In this document: in pieces, positions 23,580 through 35,315 of the stretch | How the letters are laid out: each line of letters opens with the position of its first letter | Position numbering within the stretch: the stretch's first letter is position 1 | DNA from: Melastoma dodecandrum | Taxonomy: Eukaryota > Streptophyta > Magnoliopsida > Myrtales > Melastomataceae | Direction: 5' to 3' | DNA: 64,000 nucleotides | NCBI GenBank assembly: GCA_029817715.1 | Contig: JARUPY010000534.1 | Location: forward strand, 188,501 to 252,500 | Program-made: the position numbers and the translations under genes | Notes under the pieces: model-generated | Databases searched by the model: none | The model's input: the letters and a program-made list of their open reading frames with translations, nothing else | Told to the model about the DNA's origin: nothing

Positions 23580-25396
23580 CTTGTGCAGGGGACACTACAG
23601 TCTGTCGTTAATAGGAGGAAAAAACATAAAAGCTGGATGCAGATGCAGTGAGGGAGTGGGGTGGGCACCCTTCCTCAGTCTAGATAGAAAACATGGCATC
23701 CTTCTATTGTATCCCTCCAGTCTGCAATAACCGAGTCCCCACATCCAAGTCAAGAACTGAAGGGGGACTGGAGGAAAGAAAGTCAAAAACAAGACAGCAG
23801 AACGCATTGAACTTGGCGATCATGGGCGGAGGAGGTGCTTTCAGGGATGGGGGGGGGGTGTGGCTTTGGTCAAGTGTATGTGGGTGCTCCACGACCAAAA
23901 CACCGATCAGATTCAAATAATCCCCCGACCCGCGGATTCAGAAAGAAAGAAACAGAAGTTCACCGGAAGAGCAGGAGGGGGGAGGGTGGTCTGAGCATTC
24001 TGGAGAACAAATTTTTCTATAAAAAAAAATTAACCCTAAAAGAACAGAAAAAGAAAAGCATTCATTCATTCAGAAACCTTGTTAGAACTGAAGGCTTGAA
24101 ACCGGGAACCTCTCTTGATGAAGTTCAGTTTCCGGGGAGTAGTCAAATAAACCAAAACAAAAGAGAGAGAGAGAGAGAGGTGTAGGCAGTGTTTGACCAA
24201 GGTGGAATGGATTTGGGGATCCGGGACCTCTTTCTTCCTTACATGAGAAAAAGGAGTGGGCATTTGCAGCAGCAGCAGCAGCAGCAGCAGGGGGCGGTGG
24301 CGTAGTTTCTCGCTTCAGTTAATATGATCACATATAATAATTACACAGGCACAGAGCCTCCCCCGCAGGGGGGCGCTTCTTCTTCTTCTTGGTGCTTTTG
24401 GTTACTAAACGACAACATAAAAAAAACGCGTGTCAGTCAATCCTGACAATATAAAAAAAAAAGTAATAGCAAAAAGATATGTCTTCCCGGTTAAAGTCTT
24501 TGGTTTCGTCTTAACGGTTTTTCTTTTCAGACATCATCACCAACGCCAACCACCCCCTCCTCTTCTCCTTTCTTTCTTCTCCATCTCTTTTGGCATCGGA
24601 CTCTTCCGCCTTATTATATTCTTCTCTTCTCCCTCTTAAAATAACAACACAGAGAAAAGAGGTGGAGATTATGATGCAATAGTAGTAGGAATCATTAACA
24701 AAGAAAGTTGGAGTATGTCCGGATTTTGTTGGCACCTGTAATACTATTCTTTTCTTATAGGCAAAAAGTAATGTCACCAAACCTAACTCCGCTTGTTCTC
24801 TTCCCCATCCCCACCAAATCCAGTCAGTGTGTCTGCTTGTCTCTAATGTCAAGAGTAAAAAAAAAAAAAAAATACAGAGATTTCATGTCTTCTCAAAAAG
24901 GCCTGCCCTTGCCTTCTTTGGAGGCTAAGATTCTTCCCAACATGCTAATGTCCCTTTGGAACCAAACGGAAGGAAAAAAAAAAAAAATTGGCATATTCTT
25001 CTTCTTCTTCTTTCTGCCTTTGCGCAAGTGGTTCTTATTGGATTGACCCATGGAGAAATGCTTGCACTCCCAGAGGAGAGAATATTCATCCTTTGGTGCT
25101 TCACCAACCCACTTGAGTCGAGGTGAATGGAGCGAGTGGAATGCCCATCAGGAAAGTTGAAGATGGATGTTGACGACTAACGACGACTAGCCGGGGGTTT
25201 GGAAATTAATAATATGCACAGTTACAAGGTAGCCAAAAGGCACAGTCCCATACTCGTAGCCTCACACCATTCAGCCCTAGTCTTTCTGGTAAAGAATAAA
25301 AATGTAGCATCACCCATTTGATGAGGGAAGGGGAGGGGGGGGGGGGTTCTTCAAAGGTTATGTACAGCGGATGCTCTGGTGACCCGGCCACGGCTA
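23580..25396. other. IPC synthase promoter region and intergenic DNA
   Basis: No gene seen. It holds simple repeats: (GA)n at about 24164-24179, a GCA/CAG run at about 24266-24290, CTT runs near 24377-24390 and 24998-25012, A-tracts near 24857 and 24968, and a G-tract near 25331-25346. Confidence 0.5.
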
Positions 25397-28073
25397 CTAC
25401 ACTCTTCCCACTGGCGACAGAGGCGGATATGACACGTACTTAACAGATGTGCCATCTGCCTTACCATGTTCGCCAGGCTTTACTCTACCGGCCTGCGGTA
25501 GGATTGGTTCCTCATGGGACGACTTCCCTTCGCATAAATGGCTACCTTCCGAGGAGCCAATCAATTCTCTGCTGTCCAAGAATGCTACACATATTGAAAA
25601 GGCTTGCAACACCGAGAGGGATGACTTGAATTCAACGGAGTAAATTTTGTCCTTGAAGGGTGTCAAACTGAAAACAGGTTGCTCGTCCTCCTGCGCATCC
25701 GCCTGCGTAGATTAATTAAGTCAGATACAAATAATATCTTAGATGAGTAAGGCGAAGATAATTAGGATCGCGCGACATAACTGCGGGTTTACCTGAGAGA
25801 AGAGGGAGAATGAAACTTCCGCACTAGAAGAAGCTTCCCCCAAACTTTGCTTCCTGCAGACATGGTCATCACTGGATAATATCTTGAGCTTACAACCAAC
25901 ATCCCAACCCCCACAATCACAAGATCCCCCTGATCTCCAACGCTCAATCAATGACGAAGGTCCTCCATCACTTGGTAGGCTGTGAATTCCACTTGGGAGT
26001 ATCACCGTTGTGTTTCCAGACTCCCCAATGCCTAAGGCCGTCCGATCCTCAATATTTTCCGCAAGGTAAGGATCACTAGCACCTCGACATTGGTTCTGGG
26101 ATAGTCTCCGGCGTAGCGGGGTCTTCGTCACAATGGCCGCTAGCTCGTCATGTGGCTGGAAGTCGGGAGTGTTCTGTCCTTGCAGTGCTTTGTCAACACC
26201 AAGCAGAACAAATTCTCTCAGGCAGAAGTCCTCCTCAGGACACCATGACTTGTGTGATTCAATATCAGAAACCTTCATATGTGCAACGAAATCAGGGACA
26301 TAGTTGGACACTTTGCTTTTGAGGCCTTGGGTGATCCAACCACCATTCTTCTTTCTGACTTCACGGATTGTGAAGAAAGTATACGACCAACCTTGGTTGT
26401 CCTTCACTGAGGACCTGCTGTTTCTCATCGTGGCTGCAAGAATATCACTGTCATTGTCAACCGCAAAAGTAAGCAGTGGAAGGCCATTATTGGTTGCCAC
26501 TCTGAGAAGGGCTTGCACTATCACCGACCCATCCCCCCTCTTGTCTAAATGGGAATTATCATTCGTGTGGATCGTCCTGCAACCGGCTATGTCCTGCTTT
26601 GCCTTGTCCGACTGCAAGTTCATGGTTTCAGATTCCCCAGTAGCTCTTCCACTCGGAACATCCTTCAGAGAGGAACTTTTGGGCAGCGCATTGTCACAGG
26701 TACGAGAATCAGATGCCTTAGGCTTTAGTATTGGGTCCAACAACCTCCTCAAGGGGCTAGACCTTGACCTACCAGCAGAATTAGATTTTCGATGGACTGA
26801 AATATCTTGAGAAGCAAGGGGCTCAGCCTTCTCAATAAAGGACCTGGCAGAATCATGCTGATTCCCCGTAGCTCCTTCCCTCGAGCTGGTGTTCTTGACG
26901 ATTTTTACCATGCTGTGGCCTAAACGCCGAAGAGGGGAAGAGCTGCGTGCTTTTTCAGAGGAAGCATTTGCTTTCGAGTCAGATCCCCTCAAAAGCATTG
27001 GATCCAATTGTGGCGATCCAGCACTAGGCTTTCTTGCTTCCATGGTTGCAACTGCAGACCGGGTAACCGGTACCCTTGTCAAAGGAGGTGGCCGATGAAA
27101 TCCTTCGGGCTTGAGGTTTGAGACATCCATGGAGCCATGGCATTTCCCTGGTGGTTGCTTGAGAGGATCTAATTCCGATGAGATGGGTCTCGGAATCTCA
27201 GACCAGAATTTAGAACCACGCACTCCCCGGACATTTTCCGCAGGACCTCTCCGACTCCGACTTGTCTCTAGGATCCTCTTTCCTGCATTCACCTGTGAAT
27301 CTGGTAGCCGAGTAACTGCAGATTCAGAGCAACCTTGTTTAGAAGCACCTCTAGGCATAAGGAGGACCACCTTATTAGGCTTCTCAGGCATCTCTGGACC
27401 AGTAATAAGCCTCCTCGGTGCTTGAAATGACTCTAATCTGCTTCCACGGTCACTTTCCGGAAACTTCTCGACATTCTTCCTGAGGAACCCCACTGCATGA
27501 CCTTCAATACAGGGTGCAGTCCCATTATTTTGACCCTCAGCTTCAACAGCCCGAGTCTTCCCATGCAACTTATTCATTCTCTCGGCATGATTGTGTGTGC
27601 TATTTTCACAAAGTGGGTCTAAGAGATGAGGATCTCTGCCTTTGGGAGAAGCTAGCAGATGGGATTGAAGAGTTAGGCGGGGCATCGTTTGCTGAATTGG
27701 AGAACAACTCCGACCTCTACACGAGTTGCTCGACGAAAGCTCTGTTGAGAACAACAAAGAGGTACTGCTGCAAGACGTAGAGTACCCGGTATTTCTAGGC
27801 AACACCTGTTTATGCCTTATGGCTGTTTTAACATTTCTCTAGACGACCCCAATCCAGTACCCCGACGCTAAATGTCCTCTCCTGAACAGTTTTGGGTCTC
27901 CTCAGAAAAGCAGGCAAATTCGACATGTACTTCACCAGCTCATCATCATCGTTACTATCGGCCTCAATCCTTGGACTGCTTGCATAGTCCGAAGAACCAG
28001 ACTGCATAACCGAATGATGGAAATCAGCGTAAGACAACTTAGCATCCGTATGAAATCTCTCCTGCAGCTTCAT
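25397..28073 (-). CDS. DUF3527-domain protein, reading frame interrupted near its N-terminus
   Basis: Minus strand: ATG at 28071-28073 (MKLQERFHTDAKLSY), then a frame to 27828; the main frame 25793 to about 27805; then a GT-AG intron and a last exon 25397-25702. The N-terminal block ends in the family motif VGVLDWGRLEKW, but here Trp is TGT followed by TAA. One extra base a few codons on puts the downstream part (HKQVLPRNTGY) into another frame. The long middle is Ser/Arg-rich with SSPLRRL repeats. The DUF3527 domain follows (SVIVQALLRVATNNGLPLLTFAVDNDSDILAA, GWSYTFFTIREVRKKNGGW, GGSCDCGGWDVGCKL) and ends with the exon-3 VEFKSSLSVLQAFSICVAFLD block. Biochemical function is unknown. Either the gene is freshly broken or the assembly has an error. 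Confidence 0.8.
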
Positions 28074-29779
28074 AGTTTGCACAGCGGCTGACCCAGCAGT
28101 GGTCTGGACTTAAACCAGCGCGGCAGCTCTGCAGATGGCGAAAGAAATCCAACATTATCAACTCGTTGAAAGAGTAATAAACTACCAACTGGAGATTATG
28201 ATTGCGAGTAAACAGAAGCAGATCAACAACATCCTGATTGATTGGTAAACAATAGCCACAGCGGACAACTAACTACAAGGGCTACACTACCCAGAGGCGG
28301 CCCTCCAAACATGGATCTGAAACCTGGTAACCCTCCAGTATCCCGCCATAACAACCAAGTAATAGGGAAGAAAACAGCCAAACACAGTGAGCAAAAATAC
28401 GCAGGAGGATAAATCAGGTGACAGAAAAGCTACAGAGACCCATGCCGAGGACGACTACATCCATAAATTGGAGTGAGGACAATCTGAACAACATGACACG
28501 CCGATACTTGGAAAAAAAAAAAGAATTACCCATATATAATGTTTTTGCGATTTTTGGTACAGCTGCATTGATGGCAGGAGGGGGAGATCCATCGAAGAAA
28601 ACCCAATTAGGACAAAATGAAAAAATTTGAAAAGATAAAAACAGAGGACAACGACCCTTCCTGAATATTAAGCATAGGACAAGATCACCTGGCTGATTCG
28701 AGAAAAGGGAGAACGGGGTCACCTGGCTGATTCGAGAAAAGGGAGAACGGGGAGTCAGTCCAATATCCCCATCCGCCCACTGCCAATTGGAGTGCAGGAA
28801 GGGAGGAAAAAGAAGCAAATCAACCAGTTCGTTCTAGTCCATAATGCAGACATCCCGTTGCTTTTCAACCCAAAAAACAAGCAGACACCAGGGAGAGAGA
28901 AGAGAAAAGGAGTTGGCTTTCTGCAAAACCAAAGAAAAAGAAGAGTAACCCACTTGGGGAGGAAGCTCATACTCCAATCCCCCAAGGCTTCAGCTTTTTC
29001 TCCTGCATTTGGTACTTGCTATTATTTAATCACCTCACTCAACTTCACAAACAAACACACCTAAAAATGTTTAAGCGATCAAGAAGTGGTGGTGAGGAAG
29101 AGAGTTCAGTTTCAGGGGGTGTCGTCAAAAAAGTCAAACATCTCCTCATGTGGGGTGGGATAGGGATCGGACGGCCATAAATACATCTCCCGAAGCGGTC
29201 ACCGTCACACCCCCACCATCCATCCCTACACCCTTTCCTCACCCCCTCCCCGGGTCAAAAGCCGGTGTTTAAAAGGATTCAATCCCCCCCCCCCCCCCAA
29301 AAGAAAAAAAAAGACCAAAAGTTAAAAAGAAAAGCGCCGGAAATATTTAACAAACAAAAAACGAAAAGAAAATTGTGATCGCCACCATAACCAATTAGAC
29401 AGAGAGTCCTCATACGATTACTTCCTCAGCCTCCTTCTTGGCCGAGGCCACAATTACTACAGAAGGATCCGAAATCGGAAAACTCTCCCAAACTCGAGAA
29501 GAGGGTGAGGCCGGTCGCTGATTGCCGGGCCCATCGGAAGAGGCCATCGATGCTGAATGGTTCTTCCATTGGTGATGCGGAACTTCTCTCAAGTTCGGGG
29601 CTCCCCCGGGCAGGCAGGCATTCGTGGGAAGTGTTCTCTTTCTCAATATTGAGAGAAAAAAAAAAGACTCCCGGGAACGGCCCATGAGTACTCCAATTCC
29701 CTACAGGAGCCCAATAAGTACTCCGCTCACAAAAACTCGAAAAACAATGGGTCCAATTAGGCCCCCAGCTTTGTTTCTT
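28074..29779. other. DUF3527 upstream region and intergenic DNA
   Basis: Leader/promoter of the minus-strand DUF3527 gene. Includes a perfect 34-bp tandem duplication (28685-28752) and a C15 tract (about 29284-29298). A minus-strand frame at about 29410-29881 overlaps the heat-shock promoter, matches no family I know and is not called. Confidence 0.4.
28685..28752. repeat. Perfect 34-bp tandem duplication
   Basis: Two identical adjacent 34-base copies beginning TCACCTGGCTGATTCGAG, at 28685-28718 and 28719-28752. Confidence 0.9.
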
Positions 29780-29787
29780 TTCTAGAA
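29780..29787 (+). promoter_or_regulatory. Heat-shock element core upstream of small HSP
   Basis: TTCTAGAA is a perfect TTC-nn-GAA pair, extended by a 2/3-matching third unit (CTC at 29790-29792). It lies ~70 bp upstream of a TATA box and ~165 bp upstream of the HSP start codon, a normal place for heat-shock factor binding. Confidence 0.7.
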
Positions 29788-29857
29788 GTCTCTTCCCCTC
29801 CCGCAGAACAATCCGGAAAGTACAAGAAAGCCCCTGCCCCTTCCTCTGTAAAGTTTG

Positions 29858-29866
29858 TATATATAA
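29858..29866 (+). promoter_or_regulatory. TATA box of small HSP gene
   Basis: TATATATAA at 29858-29866, about 87 bp before the ATG at 29953, following the heat-shock element. Confidence 0.75.
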
Positions 29867-29952
29867 GCACGGCCAAACCACAATTGATATCCATCAATAT
29901 CAACACTTCATGAAACATTCCCCCAACCCACAATTTCCCAGTCCCATCGATC

Positions 29953-30432
29953 ATGTCTCTGATTCCCAGCTTTTTCGGCGGCCGGAGGAGCGGCGGCAGC
30001 AGCAACGTCTTCGATCCCTTCTCCCTTGACCTCTTCGATCCCTTCAAGGACTTCCCCATCTCTTCCTCATCCGACTTCTTCCGCGACAACACCGCCTTCG
30101 TTGGCACTCGCATCGACTGGAAGGAGACCCCCGAGGCTCACGTCTTCAAGGCCGACCTCCCTGGAATGCGCAGGAACGAGGTTAAGGTCGAGATCGAGGA
30201 CGATCGGGTTCTTCAGATCAGCGGGGAGAGGAACGTCCAGAAAGAGGACAAGACCGACACCTGGCACAGGGTCGAGAGGAGCAGCGGCAAGTTCCTTAGG
30301 AGGTTCAGGCTCCCTGAGAACGTCAGGATGGAGGAGGTCAAGGCTCAGATGCAGGACGGCGTGCTGACGGTTACAGTGCCCAAGGTGAAGGAGAAGAAGC
30401 GGGCCGTCAAGGCCATACAGATATCTGGTTGA
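29953..30432 (+). CDS. Class I cytosolic small heat-shock protein (HSP20)
   Basis: Intronless, 159 residues, starting [10 protein letters not shown] as cytosolic class I proteins do. The variable N-terminal arm (to ~48) includes [15 protein letters not shown]. The alpha-crystallin domain (~50-142) begins [20 protein letters not shown] and includes the beta-strand block [17 protein letters not shown] and the GVLTVTVPK strand. The short tail contains a class I-type IxI-like IQI near the end. It is an ATP-independent chaperone that forms oligomers and holds unfolding proteins. A TATA box and a heat-shock element upstream predict strong heat induction. Confidence 0.95.
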   Translation: MSLIPSFFGGRRSGGSSNVFDPFSLDLFDPFKDFPISSSSDFFRDNTAFVGTRIDWKETPEAHVFKADLPGMRRNEVKVEIEDDRVLQISGERNVQKEDKTDTWHRVERSSGKFLRRFRLPENVRMEEVKAQMQDGVLTVTVPKVKEKKRAVKAIQISG

Positions 30433-31136
30433 GACTTGGCTTCTTGCCGAGGGTTCCCCTGTTTCGCTGTTTTAGTGCTTGCCAGCAATGTGCCTGAGTC
30501 AGTGTTCTGCGGAACTTTAGGGTTTTGTGTTTCTGTGCCTAAAAGTGTGTGTGTGTGTGTGTGTGAGATGCGAGTCCTGTCGTTGCTGGAGTCGCCGTTA
30601 GTTGCCTGTCTTCCTCTGTAAAAAGAAAATGGAATCTTGGTTTTATGGAGATATAAACTGACCGAGTCTTGTGTCATTAATCGATATTAACTACCCATCT
30701 TCTGCAATCTCCATCTTCACAAGTGCATTCTGGGAGCTCGATTTGCCAAATGATAGCAGTTTTGCTGTCTCCATCTGTCTCAACACAAATGATTCCAAAA
30801 TGCATGATTTCTCCCGTACTTCACAGACAATGTTTCTGCAGATTTTGCTGTTCATCCTTGCACAGATATAGAGAATCGTGAACATGCCACAATCCAGGTT
30901 GGTCCTTAATTTGATTTCCTATTTTTATATCGCTCGTGCAAAAGTGCTAACTTTCTTGACGCTTCTGCTTTTTATATCCTCCTTTTCTCCTTTAACAATG
31001 TCCCCATCAGGATCTATTTTTCTCAAAATTGGTTTTTGTGGAGTGTTTAGACGCTCTAATTTGTCCAAAGCTACCTTGCTTTCTCTCAGTCTTATTGTCA
31101 AATGCTTGCACTACAGAGAGAGGAACAGAAGAGTGA
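30433..31136. other. HSP 3' UTR and intergenic DNA
   Basis: Contains a (GT)n microsatellite at about 30545-30564 and AT-rich DNA. No gene seen. Confidence 0.45.
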
Positions 31137-32350
31137 ATGGCTAAGCAAGAACGAGGCGGCAATGGCAGACTGCTGCTGGTCCTGGGTCCCTTTCAAGGTC
31201 AGCTCACTCCTCTGCTTCAACTGGATGCCACCCTCCATTCAAGGGGTTTCTCCATCATGATGTTTCGCAGTCACACACAATTCAACAGCCTGGATCATTC
31301 GGCCCATCCCGACTTTGGCTTCATCTGCTCGAACGATGACGTGTCGGGGAACGATCGCCGCTCAGGGAATTTGATGGGGGGCCGATCAAACTCAATGCAA
31401 GATGCTGTGAAGTCTAGTTTTCAGAAGGTTTAAGCAGTTATTTTGGAAAACGAGGGGCATGGTCAAGATGTCAAAGGCATCATCTGTCTTTGATCCCATC
31501 ATGTACTACACTGAAGCGGTCGCTCACCATCTGAACATTCCCAGATTTTCTCTCATCACAAATAGTGCTGCAGCTTCTTTAGCTCGCTCCATCCTCCCCC
31601 AGCTAGAATCTCAAGGGTTGATTCCTTTGCCCGGAATGTTCATTCACTTTGATTAAGCGCTTACTTCAGATTCGCTGTTTCTCTTTTCAGAATCAGGTGC
31701 TGATTGATGGTTGCTTATTCTAAAAGTGGGGATTCCCCACTTTGTGGAATCTAAAATTTGTCTCACTTTTCACGATTAGCATCTTATTCTTGTGCATCGA
31801 ATTCATTTTTCTTTGTGGATCTATTGATTTATTAGATTCCATAAAGCAGGACAAGGCACTCCGAAGACTTCAGCAATCTCTTGCGGCTAATCCAGCTTAC
31901 AGTTAACATGAGGACTTCCCACATTATGTAAGGGTTCCTATTAACCACGAGCTTAATGGAAGAGGATGAAAGCTGCATGTCTTGGCTCGACAAGCAAAAG
32001 CATAACTCAGTAATCTATATCTGCTTGGGAAGCGTGGCATCCATGACCTCCAAGCAAATGGAAGGCCGTTCTTGTGGGCGATCAGTGCATCCATTCCAGG
32101 ATCGAAATGGATCGAGTTAAGCGACAGAGTTCAAAAAACTGTCAAGGTTACGTTGTGAAAGGCAACGCCGAGGAAAGTACTGGCTCACAGAGCAGTGGGG
32201 GGCCGGGGGGGTTGTTTTTGGAGCCATTTTGGGCAGAATTCGACCCAGAGGTGGTCGGAAGCATGGTGTTTGGGAAGGCGGCGGTGCAGGCATTGGAGGA
32301 GAAAACCACGGACCCCCTCGGCCCATATGCGTCGACTGAACTCTTAAAAA
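31137..32350 (+). pseudogene. UDP-glycosyltransferase pseudogene (UGT76-like)
   Basis: Plus-strand pieces match a family-1 glycosyltransferase in order: GRLLLVLGPFQGQLTPLLQL with FSIMMFRSHTQFN (31140-31300), a stop at 31431-31433, VFDPIMYYTEAVAHHLNIPRF (about 31486-31545), then [25 protein letters not shown] and WIELSDRVQ remnants (about 31965-32130) and VLAHRAVGG with FWSHFG (about 32175-32240), part of the PSPG UDP-sugar box. Several frameshifts and stops and a deletion in the acceptor domain separate them, so no enzyme can be made. The SLGS and DKQ motifs suggest the UGT76 group. Confidence 0.82.
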
Positions 32351-32761
32351 TTCAAAAGGAAGGCAGCCCGATACACCACGCTTGGGCAAAACCCAGCAAT
32401 CCGGAGACGGAGACGAGGGACCAAATCAATCAGGCCAGACTGACTGTTTTCACGTGAGTTGTCCATAAATATGGCCTCGATTGATACCCAAGACAACAAT
32501 TATATATATATTCCCAATTTCAATTAAAGATTTTAATTTTTTTTTAAATTAAAATTTTGGTCCGTCCGTCAATTCCATGTTAAAAAAATCCCAACTCCTC
32601 CTGAGGTTTGGTTGGCCACCGCCCGTTTACTTTTTTTCTCAGATCAATTTTTCTGATTTCTTGGCTGCCGATTCCGCTCTTTGTTAAAAATTACGGATTG
32701 GGATTCCATATTTTGGGAATTGACTTTAGGGTTAGCTGGATCGCTCTCTGTTGCAGGAGTT
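32351..32761. other. Intergenic, promoter and leader of RABA2 gene
   Basis: AT-rich DNA with a TATATATATA stretch near 32504-32512 and poly-T/A tracts near 32538-32550. No gene seen. Confidence 0.4.
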
Positions 32762-34264
32762 ATGGCAAGGGTTGGAGATCACGAGTACGACTACCTTTTT
32801 AAGATCGTCTTGATCGGGGATTCCGGCGTCGGCAAATCCAATATTCTCTCTCGTTTTACCAGGGACGAGTTCTGCCTCGAATCCAAGTCCACTATCGGCG
32901 TCGAATTCGCCACCAGGACCCTTCAGGTTTTTGGGATTCTGGGACATAATTGTCATCTGCTTCCCCGTTTGAGCGTTTGACCACTTTTTTTTTTTTTTTT
33001 TGCTTCTCGTTGAATTTGCTTGTCATGTGATGATGTTCTTTCTGATTAGGCTGGGATACTTCTTGATTTGTCTTATGACCATTAGATGCCTGGGATGCTT
33101 GAGTTTGTGTTGTTAATGGAAAAACTGGAATTAGCCATTCCGTTTCCTCGTTGGGAACATTTAGTAAATGAACACATGATTCGAAATTTTGTTTGAAATG
33201 TGATCGTCGTATAAGAAAGAGTAAAATAACATAATGCTTAATCAGAGAATATATTTACAAAAAGCCGTGGATGTTGCAGAGTATACTCAGAGAAAACATC
33301 AAAGCAAAAAACAACAGACTAAGAATAAGGTGGCAGCCCAATTAGTGTGATTGTGTTGATGAGTTGATGTTAATTTTCAGACCGAAAAATGTCTGCTTTT
33401 AGAGGCATATTCTGATTAGGATTTGGTCAAGACTGCAATACCTATCATGTTTCTCTGTCTTTTTCGGTTGCCTCACTTTATTGGTGATTCTTCTTGCAAC
33501 GCGGGCCGGCCCCTACTCCAGTTTGTTTATGACTTAGTGGGCATATATAGCTCGAGCGTTTTGTTCTTCAAAAATTTTCTAATCAGCATGTATCATCCGA
33601 TGAATATTTACAAACTAAAAAAGCTTTGTTATCTGAGGTGTTCGTGCTGCCGAGTAATTGGTCCACGGTAATCTTCTTGAACAATCATCAGGGATCTGTA
33701 GTAATCTTGAGAGATTGTCATTTTCTAACTTGGTACTTATATCTGATTATCATTAGGACAAGCATATATCTTTTGCAGGTCGAGGGAAAGACGATAAAGG
33801 CACAGATATGGGATACTGCTGGTCAAGAACGCTACAGGGCCATCACCAGTGCTTACTACAGGGGAGCAGTGGGTGCACTCCTTGTCTACGACATAACCAA
33901 GAGGCAGACCTTTGACAATGTCCAGAGATGGCTTCGTGAGCTGAGGGACCATGCGGACTCTAACATCGTGCTCATGATGGCCGGCAATAAGTCTGACTTG
34001 AACCATCTGAGGGCAGTGCAAGAAGGGGATGGGCAGGCATTGGCCGAAAGGGAGGGCCTTTCGTTCCTGGAGACTTCCGCGCTGGATGCCACAAATGTGG
34101 AGAAAGCATTTCAGACTATTCTGGGGGAGATATATTACATCACCAGCAAGAAGGCATTGGCTGCACAGCAAGCAGCCGCTACCAGTCTGCCCGTCCAAGG
34201 TACGACAATAAACGTTTCTGATTCATCAGGGTTTGCAAACAGCCGAGGCTGTTGCTCTACTTGA
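32762..34264 (+). CDS. Rab GTPase, RABA2 (Rab11) type
   Basis: Two exons, 32762-32926 and 33779-34264, joined in phase 0 through an 852-bp intron, give 216 residues. G-motifs: P-loop GDSGVGKS (19-26), effector region [15 protein letters not shown] (66-71), NKSD (125-128) and ETSA. The C-terminus ends CCST, a double-cysteine motif for geranylgeranylation. [20 protein letters not shown] and the [14 protein letters not shown] block point to RABA2, which works at the trans-Golgi network/early endosome and the growing cell plate. The split after Gln55 is the usual position for plant RabA genes. Confidence 0.93.
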
Positions 34265-35315
34265 TGTCTAGAAATGCCGGGGGGTGTTGTTATGTCTAGC
34301 ATGATGGAGGTAGTGTGCAGTCTTTGAATTTTCATTTGAGGTTATGAAAAAGGAACCTGGGGAGTGGAACTAGATTTTTAACCATCAATTTGGTTGTACA
34401 CTTTGCGATCATCTCTGGTTTGATACAGCGATGTGGGAACTGACAGGAGACTTTTTGTCTTTCTGGAGTATTCCAAGTTTTGTATCTATGCAAATTACAG
34501 GTGACCTCCTCCATATGGAATGCAAGGTTATCTTTCTTTCTTTTTTTTTTTTTTTTTTTGGGGTCCTAAGCAGTGTCCAAATGTCTGTTTTTGGTAGTCC
34601 CAAATAAATAAGGTGAGGGCATACCAAAAACAGCTGTATAATAATAAAGATTGACAAACAACGAATCAAGGGGGAAAGGAAACATTGGCTTGTACAAAAA
34701 CGATGAGCAATGTCTGGAGATGAGATGACACCATCATCTGTGGTGTCACATACAGAGAAGGGGGACATTGTCCTTGTGATTGGTATGCTTATGAAAGATT
34801 TGTTTTGGGTTTTTTTTGACCCCGAGATTACTAAAAATATGGGTGGTCGTCGTACTCGTTAGGACATTGAATTCGATTGGACCAACAAGAGATGAGGAAA
34901 ATGCGATGGGTGTTGGGATTTTGAAAATTCAAACACGGCGTCCGCCTCCTCTCCCATTTTCGTTTTTTTCTTTTACCATTATATATCCAGTCAATAACGA
35001 CGACTATAAAAAAAAAAAAAACGCGCTCCTCCTTTTTAAGCAGCAAAAGTAAAACATCCAAAAACGATGACATAATCCATAAAAAAAGCCTCCTAAAAAC
35101 CCAATACAAAACCTTCGTCCGGATCCAATCATTAGAGGCCACGTGGACACCAATCAACGCGTCCCCTGCTGAAATTTAAACACGACTCTTCCTTCCTTGT
35201 TCCCTTCGCCTCTTTTAATCACATTTCATCCGCGCCTCTTATCATTTTCCTCTAATTTCTCTCAGATCTCTAGTAGACCTTCATTCCTTCCCTCTTCAAG
35301 GGGAGAGGGGGGAAT
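34265..35315. other. RABA2 3' UTR and RING E3 promoter/leader
   Basis: Includes T-tracts (about 34540-34558), AT-rich DNA and a C/T-rich leader before 35316. No gene seen. Confidence 0.45.

Noticed and set aside
24266..24290. CAG/GCA repeat as a coding polyglutamine tract
   Set aside because: No surrounding gene model or long open frame; treated as a microsatellite.
29410..29881. Minus-strand open frames of 91 and 151 codons upstream of the small HSP
   Set aside because: They overlap the heat-shock promoter, match no family, and have no supporting splice or codon signal.
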